From Alphaproteobacteria bacterium (GTDB lineage: Bacteria > Pseudomonadota > Alphaproteobacteria > Micropepsales > Micropepsaceae): DNA of 57,606 nt. Under the pieces are notes generated by a model that ran no database searches, had not been told where the DNA came from, and saw only the letters and a list, made by a program, of their open reading frames with translations. The stretch is from contig CANJJD010000015.1 of NCBI GenBank assembly GCA_947474645.1, positions 1-57,606 of the forward strand, given 5' to 3'. The translations under genes were made by a program, and so were the position numbers. This document shows positions 9,730-19,791 of this stretch, in pieces (positions within the stretch are counted from its first letter, which is position 1; the number at the start of each line of letters is the position of its first letter).

Positions 9730-10298
9730 TAGTCGGCCCTGCGGATGTAAGAGCCGTCTTCGGTGGCGACGATGATCCGCTCGCCGGCGCCGACAAAGGG
9801 CGGCACCTGAATCTTCAAGCCGTTCTCCAGCACCGCGGTCTTGAACGATGGCGCGGCGGTGCCGCCTTTCATCACCGGATCAGCCTCCGCTACCGTCAGG
9901 GTGACCTGCACCGGCAGCTTGATGCCGATGGGCTTGCCTTCATACAGGTTCACCATGGTCTTCATGCCGTCCTGCAGGAACCTGGCCTGGTCCTCGCCGA
10001 CGAAATCCACCGCCAGTTCGATCTGCTCGTAATTCTCCATGTCCATGAAGGTCAGCATGTCGCCCGCGGCATAGAGGAACTGGAAATCCTTCTTGTCCAG
10101 GATGGCCTCGTCCACGCTTTCGTCGGAACGAAAGCGCTGGTTCAGCTTGGTGCCGCTGGTGATGTTCTTGAGTTCGACCTGGTTGTAGGCGCCGCCCTTG
10201 CCGGGCTTGACCTTGACGGTCTTCACCGCGATCCACAGGCCGCCATCATAGTTGATCAGGGTGCCGGGGCTGATTTCGTTGCCGGTGATCTTGGACAT
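9729..10298 (-). CDS. efp: Elongation factor P
   Basis: EF-P relieves ribosome stalling at polyproline. The 189-residue protein begins [12 protein letters not shown] and has the loop [13 protein letters not shown] with Lys34 at the position that EpmA modifies with beta-lysine in Lys-type EF-P. Three domains are covered in full to the conserved end [19 protein letters not shown] at 10298 is preceded by a strong AGGAGGGG ribosome site, so a 16-residue upstream extension is rejected. The gene is followed by suhB with overlap. The polyproline runs in TolA, Pal and the OmpA-like protein of this window are plausible clients. Confidence 0.96.
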   Translation of the reverse strand: MSKITGNEISPGTLINYDGGLWIAVKTVKVKPGKGGAYNQVELKNITSGTKLNQRFRSDESVDEAILDKKDFQFLYAAGDMLTFMDMENYEQIELAVDFVGEDQARFLQDGMKTMVNLYEGKPIGIKLPVQVTLTVAEADPVMKGGTAAPSFKTAVLENGLKIQVPPFVGAGERIIVATEDGSYIRRAD

Positions 10299-10416
10299 GG
10301 GAATGCGCCCCTCCTGGGGGCGTGGGTGAAGGTTCAGCAGGTTCAAACAGCGGGCGGGTGATAGCAGGCCAGTCCCGGCTTGTCATCCTCGGCGTGCTTA
10401 CCGCACGGGCCCGGGC

Positions 10417-10695
10417 TCATGAATAGCCCGCGCCCAGGGTGCAATAAACCAAAAGGGCGATGACCAGCAGCGCTGCCGCATCAGCCCAGCGCGGGCCGGA
10501 GGGGCGGAAGAAGCCGAAGGTTAAGGCCAGCGCCAGCAGCGCGGCGGCGGGCGCGATGACAAAGGGGATATACCAGTGCGCCTGGAACCACAGCGACTCC
10601 GCGAATAGCCGGACATGGATGGCATCGGCGGCGAGGTTAACGGCATAGGCGACGAACACGCCGATGAACATGAAACCCAGCAGCCGCTCTTTCAT
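10417..10695 (-). CDS. Small three-helix membrane protein, unknown
   Basis: A 92-residue protein with three predicted membrane segments: LLGFMFIGVFVAYAVNLAA, HWYIPFVIAPAAALLALALT and WADAAALLVIALLVYCTLGA. I do not recognise the family. It follows thiE by 13 bases on the same strand and so is probably the last gene of the tkt-gap-pgk-fba-thiE unit. A longer reading from 10824 would lie inside thiE and adds an Arg/Cys-rich segment unlike a real N-terminus. Codon use is like its neighbours. Confidence 0.65.
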   Translation of the reverse strand: MKERLLGFMFIGVFVAYAVNLAADAIHVRLFAESLWFQAHWYIPFVIAPAAALLALALTFGFFRPSGPRWADAAALLVIALLVYCTLGAGYS

Positions 10696-10708
10696 CGGCG
10701 CGGGGCTT

Positions 10709-11329
10709 TCATGCCAGCAGCGCGTTGAACTCGCGCACCGCGGCCTGCGGGCCATCCGGGTGTTCCCACACACCGGCCGACACGGCGATAAAGTCGGCGC
10801 CCGCTTCCACCAATTGCCGCGCATTGGCGATCGTGATGCCGCCGATGGCCACGGACGGAACCACCATCACCTCGCCCCACCAGCGCAGCAAGTCGATGTC
10901 GGCCTGGGTTTTCGGTTCCTTGGTCCGGGTGGGAAAGAAGGCGCCGAAGGCGACATAGTCGGCGCCCGCTTCGCCAGCTTCCATGGCCAGGTGCCGGCTG
11001 TCATGGCAGGTGACGCCGACAATGCCGTTCGGCAGCGCCGCGCGTGCTTCGGCGTAGGAGGCGTCTTCCTGGCCGACATGCACGCCATCGCAGCCCAGTT
11101 CGGCGGCCAAGTCCGGGCGGTCGTTGAGAATGAAGGCGCAGCCGGCCGCCTGCACCACGGGGCGCAGCGTATCGGTGGCGCGGCGGATTTCGTCATCCGT
11201 CACGTCTTTGAGGCGCAACTGGAAGGAGGCGACGTCGCCGCCGGCCAGGGCTTCTTTCAGCGGTCCCAAAAAATTCGCCGCCGAAAGCTTCGGCGGCGAA
11301 ATCAGGTAAAGGCGGCAGCCGTCACTCAC
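10709..11329 (-). CDS. thiE: Thiamine-phosphate synthase
   Basis: Joins the thiazole and pyrimidine moieties to give thiamine phosphate. TIM-barrel motifs are recognisable in about 206 residues: [29 protein letters not shown] (pyrophosphate site), [26 protein letters not shown], and [27 protein letters not shown]. Sequence is somewhat divergent from the canonical QLRDK motif. GTG at 11329 overlaps the fba stop as GTGA, a coupling arrangement; an ATG at 11359 inside fba would add 10 residues. No thiamine riboswitch is seen; expression likely follows the carbon cluster. Confidence 0.88.
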   Translation of the reverse strand: MSDGCRLYLISPPKLSAANFLGPLKEALAGGDVASFQLRLKDVTDDEIRRATDTLRPVVQAAGCAFILNDRPDLAAELGCDGVHVGQEDASYAEARAALPNGIVGVTCHDSRHLAMEAGEAGADYVAFGAFFPTRTKEPKTQADIDLLRWWGEVMVVPSVAIGGITIANARQLVEAGADFIAVSAGVWEHPDGPQAAVREFNALLA

Positions 11330-12369
11330 GCGGCTTTTTTCTCGGCCGCTTGCGTCCACTTGCCCAGCGAGGCCAGGCCGTTCATCGCGGCGCGATGGGC
11401 GAAAGCGGCCTGCGCCTTGGCGACATTATCGGCCTTGCCGGACCAGGCGGCCTGCGGCGCGGCCTGCAGGGCGCGGCCATAGGAGAAGGTCAGCGCCCAG
11501 GGCAACCCGCCGATGGCATTCATGGCCGACAGGTGCGCGGTGGCTTCCTCGTCGGACTGGCCGCCCGACAGGAAGGCGATGCCCGGCACGGCGCCGGGTA
11601 CGCAAGCCTTCAACACCTTGATGGTGCGCGTCGCAACTTCTTCCACGCTGTTCTGCTGGGCGCACTTCTTGCCCGGCACGATCATGTTCGGCTTCAGGAT
11701 GATGCCTTCCAGCTTCACGCCGGCATAATAAAGCTCCTGGAAGACTTCCTTCAGGATCCACTCGGTGACGGCTTCACAGGCACCGATGTCATGGGCGCCA
11801 TCCATCAACAGCTCTGGCTCCACGATCGGGACGATGCCGTTTTCCTGCGCCAGCGCCGCATAACGGGCCAGGGCATGGGCATTGGCATGAATGGCGTTGT
11901 GGCTGGGGGTGGGCATGCCGTTGCTGCCCGCGCCGATCTCGTACACGCCGCGCCACTTGGCGAAGCGCGCGCCCAGCTTGTGATACTCGACAAAGCGTTC
12001 GCGCAGCCCGTCCAGGCCTTCGGTGATGGTATCGCCGTCCGATGCGCCGGCCAGCGGCTTGGCGCCCTTGTCCACCTTGATGCCCGGCACGCTGCCCGCC
12101 GCTTCAATCAGCGCCACCAGCGATGTGCCGTCCTTGGCCTTCTGGCGGATGGTTTCGTCGAATAGGATGACGCCGCCGATATGATTCTTCATCGCCGCTT
12201 CGCTGCGGAACAGCAGCTCGCGATAGTCGCGGCGATTGTCCTCGGTATTCTGCACGCCGATCTTGTCGAAGCGCTTCTGGATGGTGCCGGTGGATTCATC
12301 GGCCGCCAGGATGCCCTTGCCGGGCGCGACCATCTTCTTGGCGATTGCGTTCAGTTCGTCGAGATTCAT
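11326..12369 (-). CDS. fba: Class I fructose-bisphosphate aldolase
   Basis: Reversibly cleaves fructose 1,6-bisphosphate via a Schiff base. The 347-residue product is of the animal/plant-like class I type: [19 protein letters not shown] near the N-terminus, [11 protein letters not shown], the Schiff-base lysine in [11 protein letters not shown] (about residue 225) and [15 protein letters not shown] 12369 is preferred over GTG 12375. It lies 9 bases after pgk and overlaps thiE by 4. Many bacteria use class II enzymes instead; class I here is normal for several alphaproteobacterial groups. Confidence 0.95.
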   Translation of the reverse strand: MNLDELNAIAKKMVAPGKGILAADESTGTIQKRFDKIGVQNTEDNRRDYRELLFRSEAAMKNHIGGVILFDETIRQKAKDGTSLVALIEAAGSVPGIKVDKGAKPLAGASDGDTITEGLDGLRERFVEYHKLGARFAKWRGVYEIGAGSNGMPTPSHNAIHANAHALARYAALAQENGIVPIVEPELLMDGAHDIGACEAVTEWILKEVFQELYYAGVKLEGIILKPNMIVPGKKCAQQNSVEEVATRTIKVLKACVPGAVPGIAFLSGGQSDEEATAHLSAMNAIGGLPWALTFSYGRALQAAPQAAWSGKADNVAKAQAAFAHRAAMNGLASLGKWTQAAEKKAA

Positions 12370-12378
12370 CGTCACTCT

Positions 12379-13572
12379 CTATTTGTCCGTCAGTGCGTCT
12401 ACGCCGGGCAATGTCTTGCCTTCCAGCCATTCCAGGAATGCCCCGCCCGCGGTCGAGACATAGGTGAAGTCGTCTTCGACGCCGGCATGGGCCAGCGCCG
12501 CCACCGTGTCGCCGCCGCCCGCCACGCTGAGCAGGTTGCCCGCCCTGGTGGCAGCGGCCACGGCTTTTGCCGCCGTCACGGTGCCCTTGTCAAAGGGCGT
12601 GGTTTCAAAGGCGCCGAACGGGCCGTTCCACACCAGGGTGCGGGTGGCGATCAGGCGGCTTTCAAAGGCCTTGATGGAATCAGGTCCGACGTCCAGCACC
12701 ATTTCGTCGGCGCCGATCTGGTCGGCCGGAACGGTGCGGTGGGCGGCGCCCGCCTTGAATTCCTTCGCCACCACCACGTCGGTGGGCAGCAGGATGGCGG
12801 CGCCGGATTCATTGGCGGCATGGATGATCTTGCGCGCGGTTTCCAGGTGGTCGGGTTCATAGAGCGACTTGCCCACCTTCACGCCTTGCGCGGCAAGAAA
12901 GGTGTTGGCCATGGCGCCGCCGATCACCAACGTCTCGACCCGGGCGACCAGGTTTTCCAGAAGCGCGATCTTGGTGGAGACTTTCGCCCCGCCCACCACC
13001 GCCAGCAGCGGGCGTTCGGGATTGCCCAGCGCCTTTTCCAGATGGCTGAGTTCGGCCTGCATGGAGCGGCCCGCCGCATTGGGGAGCAGCCGCGCCACGC
13101 CTTCCGTGCTGGCATGGGCGCGATGCGCGGCGCTGAAAGCGTCATTGACGAAGATGTCGCCCAGCGCGGCCAACTGCTTGGCCATGCCGGTATCATTGTC
13201 TTCTTCGCCCTGGTGGAAGCGGGTGTTTTCCAGCAACAGCACGTCGCCGTCCTTCAGGGCGGCAACGGCAGCTTCGGCCTTGGGCCCGATGCAATCGTCG
13301 GCGAACGCGATCCTGCGGCCCACCGCCTCGGACAGCGGCGCAACCAGCACCTTCAGCGACATGGACGGCACCACCTTGCCCTTGGGCCGGTCGAAGTGGC
13401 TGAGCACGATGACGCGCGCGCCCTTGTCCGCCAGTTCCTTGAGGGTGGGGGCCTGGCGCGCGATGCGGGTGGAGTCGGTGACGACGCCATCCTTGACCGG
13501 CACGTTCAGGTCTGCGCGCACCAGCACGCGCTTGCCCTTTACATCCAGGTCATCGAGCGTGCGGAAAGCCAT
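12379..13572 (-). CDS. pgk: Phosphoglycerate kinase
   Basis: Substrate-level phosphorylation step of glycolysis, reversible in gluconeogenesis. The 397-residue product has the signature [14 protein letters not shown] (about residues 14-27), [22 protein letters not shown], the hinge and GGAKVSTK, and the nucleotide-site glycine loop [14 protein letters not shown] 13572 overlaps the gap stop as TAATG, so translation is coupled. A longer upstream reading inside gap is rejected. Confidence 0.97.
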   Translation of the reverse strand: MAFRTLDDLDVKGKRVLVRADLNVPVKDGVVTDSTRIARQAPTLKELADKGARVIVLSHFDRPKGKVVPSMSLKVLVAPLSEAVGRRIAFADDCIGPKAEAAVAALKDGDVLLLENTRFHQGEEDNDTGMAKQLAALGDIFVNDAFSAAHRAHASTEGVARLLPNAAGRSMQAELSHLEKALGNPERPLLAVVGGAKVSTKIALLENLVARVETLVIGGAMANTFLAAQGVKVGKSLYEPDHLETARKIIHAANESGAAILLPTDVVVAKEFKAGAAHRTVPADQIGADEMVLDVGPDSIKAFESRLIATRTLVWNGPFGAFETTPFDKGTVTAAKAVAAATRAGNLLSVAGGGDTVAALAHAGVEDDFTYVSTAGGAFLEWLEGKTLPGVDALTDK

Positions 13573-14579
13573 TAAATCAGCTTGCCCATCGCCACGGCGG
13601 TATCGGCCATGCGGTTGGAGAAGCCCCATTCATTGTCATACCAGGTCATCACTGACACGAAGGTGCCGTCCATCACCTTGGTCTGGTCCAGCGCAAAGCT
13701 GGACGAGGCGGGATTGTGGTTGAAGTCCACGGACACCAGCTTCTCATGCACCACGTCCAGGATGCCTTTCAGGCCGCCCAGCGCCGCGCCCTTGATGGCG
13801 TCGTTGATCTCCTGAACGCTGGTCGGCCGCTTGGCGATGAACTTCAGGTCCACCAGCGACACGTTGGGCGTCGGCACGCGCACCGACACGCCGTCCAGCT
13901 TGCCTTTCAGCTCCGGCAGCACCAGGCCCACCGCCTTGGCGGCGCCGGTCGAGGTCGGGATCATGCTCAGCGCCGCGGCGCGGCCGCGGTAGAGATCCTT
14001 GTGCATCTGGTCCAGCGACGGCTGGTCGTTGGTATAGGAATGGATGGTGGTCATCATGCCGCGCTCGATGCCCACCGCGTCGTTCAGCACCTTGGCCACC
14101 GGCACCAGGCAGTTGGTGGTGCAGGACGCGTTGGACACGACCAGGTGATCCTTGGTCAGCTTGTCGTGATTGACGCCATAAACCACGGTGATGTCGGCGC
14201 CGTCGCAGGGCGCGCTGACCAACACGCGCTTGGCGCCGGCGGCCAGGTGGGCGGCGGCCTTTTCCTTGCTGGTGAAGATGCCGGTGCATTCCAGGGCGAT
14301 GTCGACGTCCAGTTCCTTGTGGGGCAGCTCGGCCGGGTTCTTGATCGCGGTGACCTTCATCTTGTGGCCGGCGGCGATCATGAACTCGCCGTCCACGCTC
14401 ACCTGGGCGGGAAAGCGGCCATGCACGCTGTCATAGCGCAGCAGATGGGCGTTGGTTTCCACCGGCCCCAGATCGTTGACGGCCACGACTTCGATGTCGC
14501 GGCGGCCCGATTCCACGATGGCGCGCAGGACGAGGCGGCCGATGCGGCCAAAGCCGTTGATTGCAACACGCAAAGCCAT
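13572..14579 (-). CDS. gap: Glyceraldehyde-3-phosphate dehydrogenase, type I
   Basis: Oxidizes glyceraldehyde 3-phosphate with NAD(P) and phosphate. The 335-residue enzyme starts [20 protein letters not shown], with the catalytic Cys153 in [12 protein letters not shown], the triose-phosphate residues in HSYTNDQ and the C-terminal [13 protein letters not shown]. The start at 14579 is 14 bases past the tkt stop, with GGGAGAA just upstream. The frame stays open a further 95 codons into tkt, but this is a GC-rich shadow without the family motif. Second gene of the cluster. Confidence 0.97.
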   Translation of the reverse strand: MALRVAINGFGRIGRLVLRAIVESGRRDIEVVAVNDLGPVETNAHLLRYDSVHGRFPAQVSVDGEFMIAAGHKMKVTAIKNPAELPHKELDVDIALECTGIFTSKEKAAAHLAAGAKRVLVSAPCDGADITVVYGVNHDKLTKDHLVVSNASCTTNCLVPVAKVLNDAVGIERGMMTTIHSYTNDQPSLDQMHKDLYRGRAAALSMIPTSTGAAKAVGLVLPELKGKLDGVSVRVPTPNVSLVDLKFIAKRPTSVQEINDAIKGAALGGLKGILDVVHEKLVSVDFNHNPASSSFALDQTKVMDGTFVSVMTWYDNEWGFSNRMADTAVAMGKLI

Positions 14580-14593
14580 GTCGTTCTCCCGAA

Positions 14594-16606
14594 TTACTTG
14601 AGCAATTTCCTGGCGGCGGCGACCGCGGCGTCGGCGGTGATGCCGAACTTGGCATAGACGTCCTTGTAGGGACCGCTGGCGCCGAAGCTGTGCATGCCGA
14701 TAAAGGCGCCGCCCCCACTTCCATTTGTAGAGTCGAGCAGTTCCGAGCCGATATAGCGGTCCCAGCCTTCGCGCACGCCGGCCTCGATGGCGACCTTGAC
14801 GGTGCCCGGACCGAGGACTTCCCTGCGATAGCCTTCGCTCTGTTTCTCGAACAGGTCCCAGCACGGCATGGAAACCACGCGGGACGGAATGCCTTCGGCG
14901 GCCAGCTTGGCACGGGCTTCCACCGCCAGGCTCACCTCGGTGCCGGTGGCCAGGAAGGTGACCTTGGCGTTGGCATCGCCGATCAACTCATAACCGCCCT
15001 TGGCGGAAAGATTTTCGCTGGTGTGCGTGGCGCGTACCGTCGGCACGTCCTGGCGCGAGAAGGCGATCAGGCTGGGGCGCTTGTCATTCTTCAGCGCCAG
15101 CTCCCAGCATTCGGCGGTTTCCACGCCGTCTGCGGGGCGCATCACCAGCAGTTCCGGGATCGCGCGCAGCGCCGCCAGATGCTCGACCGGCTGGTGGGTG
15201 GGGCCGTCCTCGCCCACGCCGATGGAATCGTGGGTCATCACGAACACCACGCGGATGCCCATCAGGGCGGCCAGGCGGATGGAGGGACGGCAGTAATCGC
15301 TGAACACCATGAAGGTGCCGCCATACGGGATAATCCCGCCATGCAGCGCCAAGCCGTTCATGGCGGCGCACATGCCATGCTCGCGGATTCCGTAATGGAT
15401 GTAGCGGCCGGAAAAATTGCCCGGCGTGACGCCGTCAATGTTCTTGGTCTTGGTGTTGTTGGACGGCGTCAGGTCGGCCGAACCGCCGATGGTGTTCTTC
15501 AGTTCGGCGTTGATCACCTCCAGCGCCTTTTCCGACATCTTGCGGGTGCCTGCGCTGGGCTTTTCGGCCGACAGTTTTTCTTTCAGCGCCGTCAGGGCCG
15601 TTCCCAGCGACGGCGGAAGCAGGCCGCTCACGGCGTCGTCGAAATCCTTCGCATGCTTGCTGGCGTTCTTGCGCTTGGTCCAGGCGTCATATTCGCCCGC
15701 GCCGGTGGCGCCGATGGCGCGCCAGGGCTTGAGGACTTCATCCGGCACCACAAAGGGTTCGAACGACCAGTCCAGTTCCTTGCGCGCGCCGGCAATCACT
15801 TCGGCGCCCGGCGCATCGCTATGCGCCTTCTGGGTGCCCTGGCGGCCCGGCATGCCGAAGCCGATGATGGTGCGGCAGGCGATCATCACTGGACGATCAG
15901 TCTTCTGCGCCTTCTCCAGGCTGCGGAAAATGTCGGCGGCGTCATGGCCGTCGCAACTGTCCACTGTCCAGCCGGCGGCCTGGAAGCGCATCGCCTGGTC
16001 GGTGGAGTCCGACAGGTTCAATGCGCCATCAATGGTGATGTTGTTGTGATCCCACAGCACGATCAGGTTGGAGAGCTTCAGATGCCCAGCCAGGGTGATG
16101 GCTTCCTGGCTGATGCCTTCCATCAGGTCGCCGTCGCTGGCGATGACATAGGTCTTGTGATTGACCAGATCGTCGCCGAAGCGGGCGTTCAGCAGCCGCT
16201 CGGCCAGCGCCATGCCGACGGCATTGGCGATGCCCTGGCCCAGCGGGCCGGTGGTGGTCTCGATGCCGGGCAGGTGGCCGAATTCGGGATGGCCGGCGGT
16301 GGGGCTGCCGACTTTGCGGAAGTGCTTGAGGTCGTCGAGCGTGACCTTGGGATAGCCGGCCAGCCACAGCAGCGAATAGAGAAGCATCGAGCCATGGCCG
16401 CCCGACAGCACAAAGCGGTCGCGGTCGGGCCAGGCCGGCTGGGCGGCGTTGAATTTCAGGAAGCGGGAGAACAGCACGGTGGCCACATCGGCCATGCCCA
16501 GAGGCAGGCCGGGATGCCCGGATTTGGCGGCTTCCACCGCGTCCATGGACAAGGCCCGGATGGCGTTGGCGAGGCGGCGGGTATGGGCCTGATCGGGCAG
16601 GGTCAT
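14594..16606 (-). CDS. tkt: Transketolase
   Basis: Thiamine-diphosphate enzyme of the pentose phosphate pathway, moving two-carbon units between sugar phosphates. The 670-residue protein carries the ThDP motif ([17 protein letters not shown] with the downstream N in DHNNITIDG), the invariant [12 protein letters not shown] histidine region, [22 protein letters not shown], and the pyrimidine domain [13 protein letters not shown] and [21 protein letters not shown]. It is the first gene of the tkt-gap-pgk-fba-thiE unit. The 146 bases between it and the divergent DUF4164 gene should hold the promoters; no clear boxes were found there. Confidence 0.97.
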   Translation of the reverse strand: MTLPDQAHTRRLANAIRALSMDAVEAAKSGHPGLPLGMADVATVLFSRFLKFNAAQPAWPDRDRFVLSGGHGSMLLYSLLWLAGYPKVTLDDLKHFRKVGSPTAGHPEFGHLPGIETTTGPLGQGIANAVGMALAERLLNARFGDDLVNHKTYVIASDGDLMEGISQEAITLAGHLKLSNLIVLWDHNNITIDGALNLSDSTDQAMRFQAAGWTVDSCDGHDAADIFRSLEKAQKTDRPVMIACRTIIGFGMPGRQGTQKAHSDAPGAEVIAGARKELDWSFEPFVVPDEVLKPWRAIGATGAGEYDAWTKRKNASKHAKDFDDAVSGLLPPSLGTALTALKEKLSAEKPSAGTRKMSEKALEVINAELKNTIGGSADLTPSNNTKTKNIDGVTPGNFSGRYIHYGIREHGMCAAMNGLALHGGIIPYGGTFMVFSDYCRPSIRLAALMGIRVVFVMTHDSIGVGEDGPTHQPVEHLAALRAIPELLVMRPADGVETAECWELALKNDKRPSLIAFSRQDVPTVRATHTSENLSAKGGYELIGDANAKVTFLATGTEVSLAVEARAKLAAEGIPSRVVSMPCWDLFEKQSEGYRREVLGPGTVKVAIEAGVREGWDRYIGSELLDSTNGSGGGAFIGMHSFGASGPYKDVYAKFGITADAAVAAARKLLK

Positions 16607-16752
16607 TCGGGTTTCCCGGCGTGGTGATGGGTGGCCTTAGCGAGGGGTGAGCGCCCCCGTCAAGGGCCGCGAGCATGCCGGAGACGCGCATCGGTTGACC
16701 CTATTTCCCATGAGGGCCTAAGGTCTTGTGGCAATTGAGGATGGGGCCTCGC

Positions 16753-17016
16753 ATGAGCCGGTTGGATTTGGCCGCCAAACGTTTCCAGGCCGCCCTGGAA
16801 AGCCTCGAAAATGCCGGTGTCGCGGTGGGCGAAAACCTGGATGCGGCCGCCAAGCTGCCCGAGCGCCTGGCGGAGCTTGAGGCTGAACGTGAGCAATTGC
16901 TGGCCCGGATCGCGGAACTGGAAGAGGAAATCGGCGCCGTGTCCGGCCTGACCGAGGAAGTGGAAGGCCGGCTGGACGGCGCCATCGGCGAAATCCGCGC
17001 CGCGCTGGCGCGATAG
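16753..17016 (+). CDS. DUF4164-family coiled-coil protein upstream of zapA
   Basis: An 87-residue, almost wholly helical protein: RFQAALESLENAG, LPERLAELEAEREQLLARIA and ELEEEIGAV have clear heptad spacing for a coiled coil. Alphaproteobacteria regularly encode such a protein (DUF4164) just ahead of zapA, as here with a 9-base gap, so a link to the division machinery is likely but unproven. ATG 16753 is chosen because GGATGGGG lies 7 bases upstream; alternative starts at 16741 and 16726 are weaker. Confidence 0.75.
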   Translation: MSRLDLAAKRFQAALESLENAGVAVGENLDAAAKLPERLAELEAEREQLLARIAELEEEIGAVSGLTEEVEGRLDGAIGEIRAALAR

Positions 17017-17025
17017 GAGAAGCCC

Positions 17026-17376
17026 ATGCCTCTGGTCAATGTCATGGTCAACAGCCGCGCCTACACCATCGCCTGCGATGAGGGCGAGGAACAGCATCTC
17101 AAGGAACTCGCCGCCCATGTCGATGCCAAGGCGCGCGAAGTGCTGGGTTCGGTGGGGCAGGTGGGCGACGCCCGGCTGCTGCTGATGGCGGCGCTGCTGA
17201 TCGCCGATGAACATCATGACATGTCCGGCAAGGTGGAGGCCACCGGAACCGCGGGCGAAAGTGAGAAGCAAAGCCTGCATTTGCGGGCCGAAGCCGCCGA
17301 AGGCGCCGCCGCCGACCTGCTGGAAGCGGCCGCCAAGAAGATCGAAGACATTGCAGCAAGGCTGGCGCACGCCTAA
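17026..17376 (+). CDS. zapA: Cell division protein ZapA
   Basis: ZapA binds FtsZ and promotes protofilament bundling at midcell. The 116-residue product has the globular N-terminal domain (VNVMVNSRAYTIACDEGEE, then HLKELAAHVDAKAREV), the core VGDARLLLMAALLIADE and a C-terminal helical tail (ADLLEAAAKKIEDIAARLA) suited to the tetrameric coiled coil. ATG 17026 follows AGGAGAAG. The zapA - 6S RNA - cyclo-ligase order that follows is a widely conserved proteobacterial arrangement and supports the assignment. Confidence 0.93.
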   Translation: MPLVNVMVNSRAYTIACDEGEEQHLKELAAHVDAKAREVLGSVGQVGDARLLLMAALLIADEHHDMSGKVEATGTAGESEKQSLHLRAEAAEGAAADLLEAAAKKIEDIAARLAHA

Positions 17377-17380
17377 GTTA

Positions 17381-17549
17381 GAGGCGGACGGTCACTGTCT
17401 CGCGCGTCAGGTTGCGATGCCCAGGGGCCTTAATTGTACTCATCGGGAGTTGTCCCTGACCGGGACCGTGGTTCCGGATACACGACGCCCACCTGCACTT
17501 GCAGGCCCATGAGATCCAATACCAACGGCGAATGCGGTACCGTCCACTT
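17381..17549 (+). ncRNA. ssrS: 6S RNA (SsrS)
   Basis: The 179-base gap between zapA and the cyclo-ligase gene is exactly where 6S RNA lies in proteobacteria. GGACGGT (17386-17392) and ACCGTCC (17539-17545) can close a terminal stem. The internal sequence GGTTCCGGATACACGACGCC then CACCTGC resembles the 3' side of alphaproteobacterial 6S RNAs as I remember them. 6S RNA mimics an open promoter and sequesters sigma70 RNA polymerase in stationary phase. Exact ends are estimates; a covariance search would settle it. Confidence 0.75.
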
Positions 17550-17555
17550 TTCTCC

Positions 17556-18098
17556 ATGACCGACAAGCAAGAGCTTCGCACCGCTGCCCGCCACAAACGC
17601 GCCGGCCTGAAACAGGAAGGCTTCGCGGCGGTCATTGCGCGTTATGCCGAGGATCTGGCGCTGACGCCCGGCACCATCGTCGGCGGCTATCATGCCCTGC
17701 CCGAGGAAGCCGATCCGGCGCGGTTGCTGGAACGCCTCGTCGCGCTGGGTTTTCCCATCGCGTTCCCGCGCGTCACGGGCAAGGACCGGCCGCTGGAATT
17801 TCACCGTATGCCCGACGGCGAGATGCTGGTGCCGGGCACTTTCGGCATCCATGAACCGCTGGACCATTGGCCGCGCGTGACGCCGGATGTGCTGCTGGTG
17901 CCGCTGCTGGCCTTCGACGCCCGCGGCCACCGGCTGGGTTATGGCGGCGGCTTCTATGACCGGACCCTCGCGGCGCTGAAGGTGCCGGCCATCGGCATCG
18001 CCTATGCCGGCCAGGAGACGGATTCGATTCCCCATGAAACGCATGATAGGACCCTCGACATGGTCCTTACCGAGCAGGGCATCAGGCGTTTTCGATGA
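17556..18098 (+). CDS. fau: 5-formyltetrahydrofolate cyclo-ligase
   Basis: ATP-dependent conversion of 5-formyl-THF to 5,10-methenyl-THF, recovering folate for one-carbon metabolism. The 180-residue product begins TDKQELRTAARHKRAG. It carries the C-terminal signature VPLLAFDARGHRLGYGGGFYD (substrate and phosphate loop) and the tail IPHETHDRTLDMVLTEQGI. ATG 17556 starts right after the 6S RNA; an upstream in-frame start would lie inside that RNA. The stop overlaps the next gene as ATGA. Confidence 0.92.
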   Translation: MTDKQELRTAARHKRAGLKQEGFAAVIARYAEDLALTPGTIVGGYHALPEEADPARLLERLVALGFPIAFPRVTGKDRPLEFHRMPDGEMLVPGTFGIHEPLDHWPRVTPDVLLVPLLAFDARGHRLGYGGGFYDRTLAALKVPAIGIAYAGQETDSIPHETHDRTLDMVLTEQGIRRFR

Positions 18099-18904
18099 AT
18101 ATTCTTTTTCTGGGCGACATTATCGGCAAGCCGGGGCGCGACGTGGTGGCCGAGCACCTGCGGGGGCTGCGCCAGTCGCTCAAGCTCGATCTGGTGATCG
18201 CCAATGGCGAGAATGCGGCGGGCGGCTTCGGCCTGACCCGCGCCATCGCCGAGGAATTCTTCGGCATCGGCGTGGACGTGATTTCCACCGGCAATCACTG
18301 GGCCGACCAGAAGGAAATCCTCACCTATATCGACACCGAGGACCGCATCCTGCGTCCCGCCAATTATCCATCCGGCACGCCGGGGCGCGGCGCCAACCTC
18401 TACCAGACCCCCGCCGGCAGCGTGCTGGTGGTCAATGCCATGGGCCGGGTGTTCATGGACGCGCTGGACGATCCGTTTGCCGCGGTGGAGCGTGAACTGT
18501 CGGCCTGTCCGCTGGGCGAAGGCGCCGACGCCATTGTGGTGGACATGCATGCCGAAGCGACATCCGAGAAAATGGCGATGGGCCATTTCTGCGACGGCCG
18601 CGCCAGCCTGGTAGTGGGCACGCACCAACATGTCCCCACCGCCGACGCGCAGATCCTGCCCGGCGGCACCGCCTTCCAGTGTGACGCGGGCGCCTGCGCC
18701 GATTATGATTCAGTGATCGGCATGGACAAGGCCGAGCCGCTGCAGCGCTTCACCCGCAAGATGTCCAGCCAGCGTTTTGCGCCGGCCACCGGTCCCGCCA
18801 CCGTGTGCGGCGTGTTCGTGGCGACGGGGCCTGCGGGCCTTGCCACCCGCATCGAGCCGGTGCGGCTGGGCGGGCGGCTGAAGCAGACGGTGCCGGAACT
18901 CTAG
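18095..18904 (+). CDS. YmdB-like metallophosphoesterase (TIGR00282 type)
   Basis: A 269-residue calcineurin-like phosphoesterase. Metal ligands fit the family: LGDIIGKPGR at the start, NGENAAGGFG, STGNHWAD, VDMHAEATSEK, VGTHQHVPTAD and the C-terminal ADYDSVIGMDKAEPLQRF. Bacillus YmdB has 2',3'-cyclic nucleotide phosphodiesterase activity, but the role in alphaproteobacteria is not established. It overlaps the cyclo-ligase gene by 4 bases and shares its transcript. Length is normal. Confidence 0.88.
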   Translation: MNILFLGDIIGKPGRDVVAEHLRGLRQSLKLDLVIANGENAAGGFGLTRAIAEEFFGIGVDVISTGNHWADQKEILTYIDTEDRILRPANYPSGTPGRGANLYQTPAGSVLVVNAMGRVFMDALDDPFAAVERELSACPLGEGADAIVVDMHAEATSEKMAMGHFCDGRASLVVGTHQHVPTADAQILPGGTAFQCDAGACADYDSVIGMDKAEPLQRFTRKMSSQRFAPATGPATVCGVFVATGPAGLATRIEPVRLGGRLKQTVPEL

Positions 18905-18911
18905 TCGCCGA

Positions 18912-19790
18912 TTACCTTGGTACGTACGCCACGCCACCAGCCTGCTGGCGAGCCAGATCCTTGTTGAACGCGGCTTCCGCGCTGGCGACAAAACGCGGGA
19001 ACTCAGCCGCATCAATAAAGGGATTGGGTGCGCCGGGTTTCACTTTCGCCAGCTTCTCCGCCATGGCGAACTGGCCGCCATGGGCCGCCAGGAAGATGTC
19101 GGCGTCCATTTTCTTCAGCCGCGCGAAGCTGGCGCGATAGTCCGACACGATGGTGGGATAGGCCAGCTTGCCGGCAATCGGGTTGCCCGCCACGCTGATG
19201 GAGCAGAAGAACATCACCTTGTGCGTCACGCCGGCTTCCGTCAGCGGCATGGTCCAGGTGGTGCAGCCCCTGGTGTGGCCGGGTATGACATTCGCCGTCA
19301 TGGTGACGCCGCCCAGGGTGAAGCTCTCGCCGTCCTTCATGGCGCGGTCCACTTTCACCGGCGCGGTGTCGATCAGCGCGGAGGGGCCGTAGGGAATATG
19401 GCCGCTTTCCAGGAACGGCTTGTCGCCCGTGCTGGCATAGAATTTGGCGCCGGTATCGGCCTTCAGCTTCGCCAGCCCGCCGGAATGATCGAAGTGGGCA
19501 TGGCTGTTGAGCAGGACCTTCACATCCGACAGCTTGAAGCCCAGCGCCTGGATGTTCTTCTCGATGAAGGGCGCCGATTCCGGCAGGCCGCCATCGGTCA
19601 GGATGTTGCCTTGGGGCGTGACGATCAAAAATGCGCTCACCCCCGCCATGCCGACATAATAGATGTTGCCGATCACATGGAACGGCTTCTGCGGCACATT
19701 CCATTCCACCCGCTCCTTGGCGAAGGGCGGTTCGGCCAGGGCGGGGCCGGTCAGCAGCAATACGGCGGCGGCAATCGCAAGATGTTTCAT
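18912..19790 (-). CDS. Subclass B3 metallo-beta-lactamase family protein
   Basis: A 292-residue exported protein with a signal peptide ending PALAE. The full subclass B3 zinc-binding set is visible: HAHFDH (H97, H99, D101, H102), H172 in GHTRGCTTWTM and H237 in LAAHGGQFAMAEK. GHTxGCTTW is characteristic of B3 enzymes such as L1, FEZ and THIN-B. Activity on beta-lactams is likely from the family but not proven, since some B3-like proteins are weak. Its start is one base after the stop of the upstream four-helix membrane protein gene, so they are co-transcribed. No LysR-type regulator is adjacent. Confidence 0.88.
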   Translation of the reverse strand: MKHLAIAAAVLLLTGPALAEPPFAKERVEWNVPQKPFHVIGNIYYVGMAGVSAFLIVTPQGNILTDGGLPESAPFIEKNIQALGFKLSDVKVLLNSHAHFDHSGGLAKLKADTGAKFYASTGDKPFLESGHIPYGPSALIDTAPVKVDRAMKDGESFTLGGVTMTANVIPGHTRGCTTWTMPLTEAGVTHKVMFFCSISVAGNPIAGKLAYPTIVSDYRASFARLKKMDADIFLAAHGGQFAMAEKLAKVKPGAPNPFIDAAEFPRFVASAEAAFNKDLARQQAGGVAYVPR

Positions 19791-19791
19791 G

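Noticed and set aside
10299-10416. GC-rich hairpin sequence between efp and the small membrane protein gene
   Set aside because: CGGGCT/AGCCCG pairs near 10413-10432 lack a T-run and overlap a stop codon; not called as a terminator.
14580-14864. N-terminal extension of gap
   Set aside because: It is an Arg-rich frame within tkt; the GAPDH family start is [11 protein letters not shown].
14561-16627. A 688-codon open frame opposite transketolase
   Set aside because: It is the antisense shadow of tkt, with no motif and compositions such as Gly/His/Arg repeats; long shadows are expected in this GC-rich DNA.
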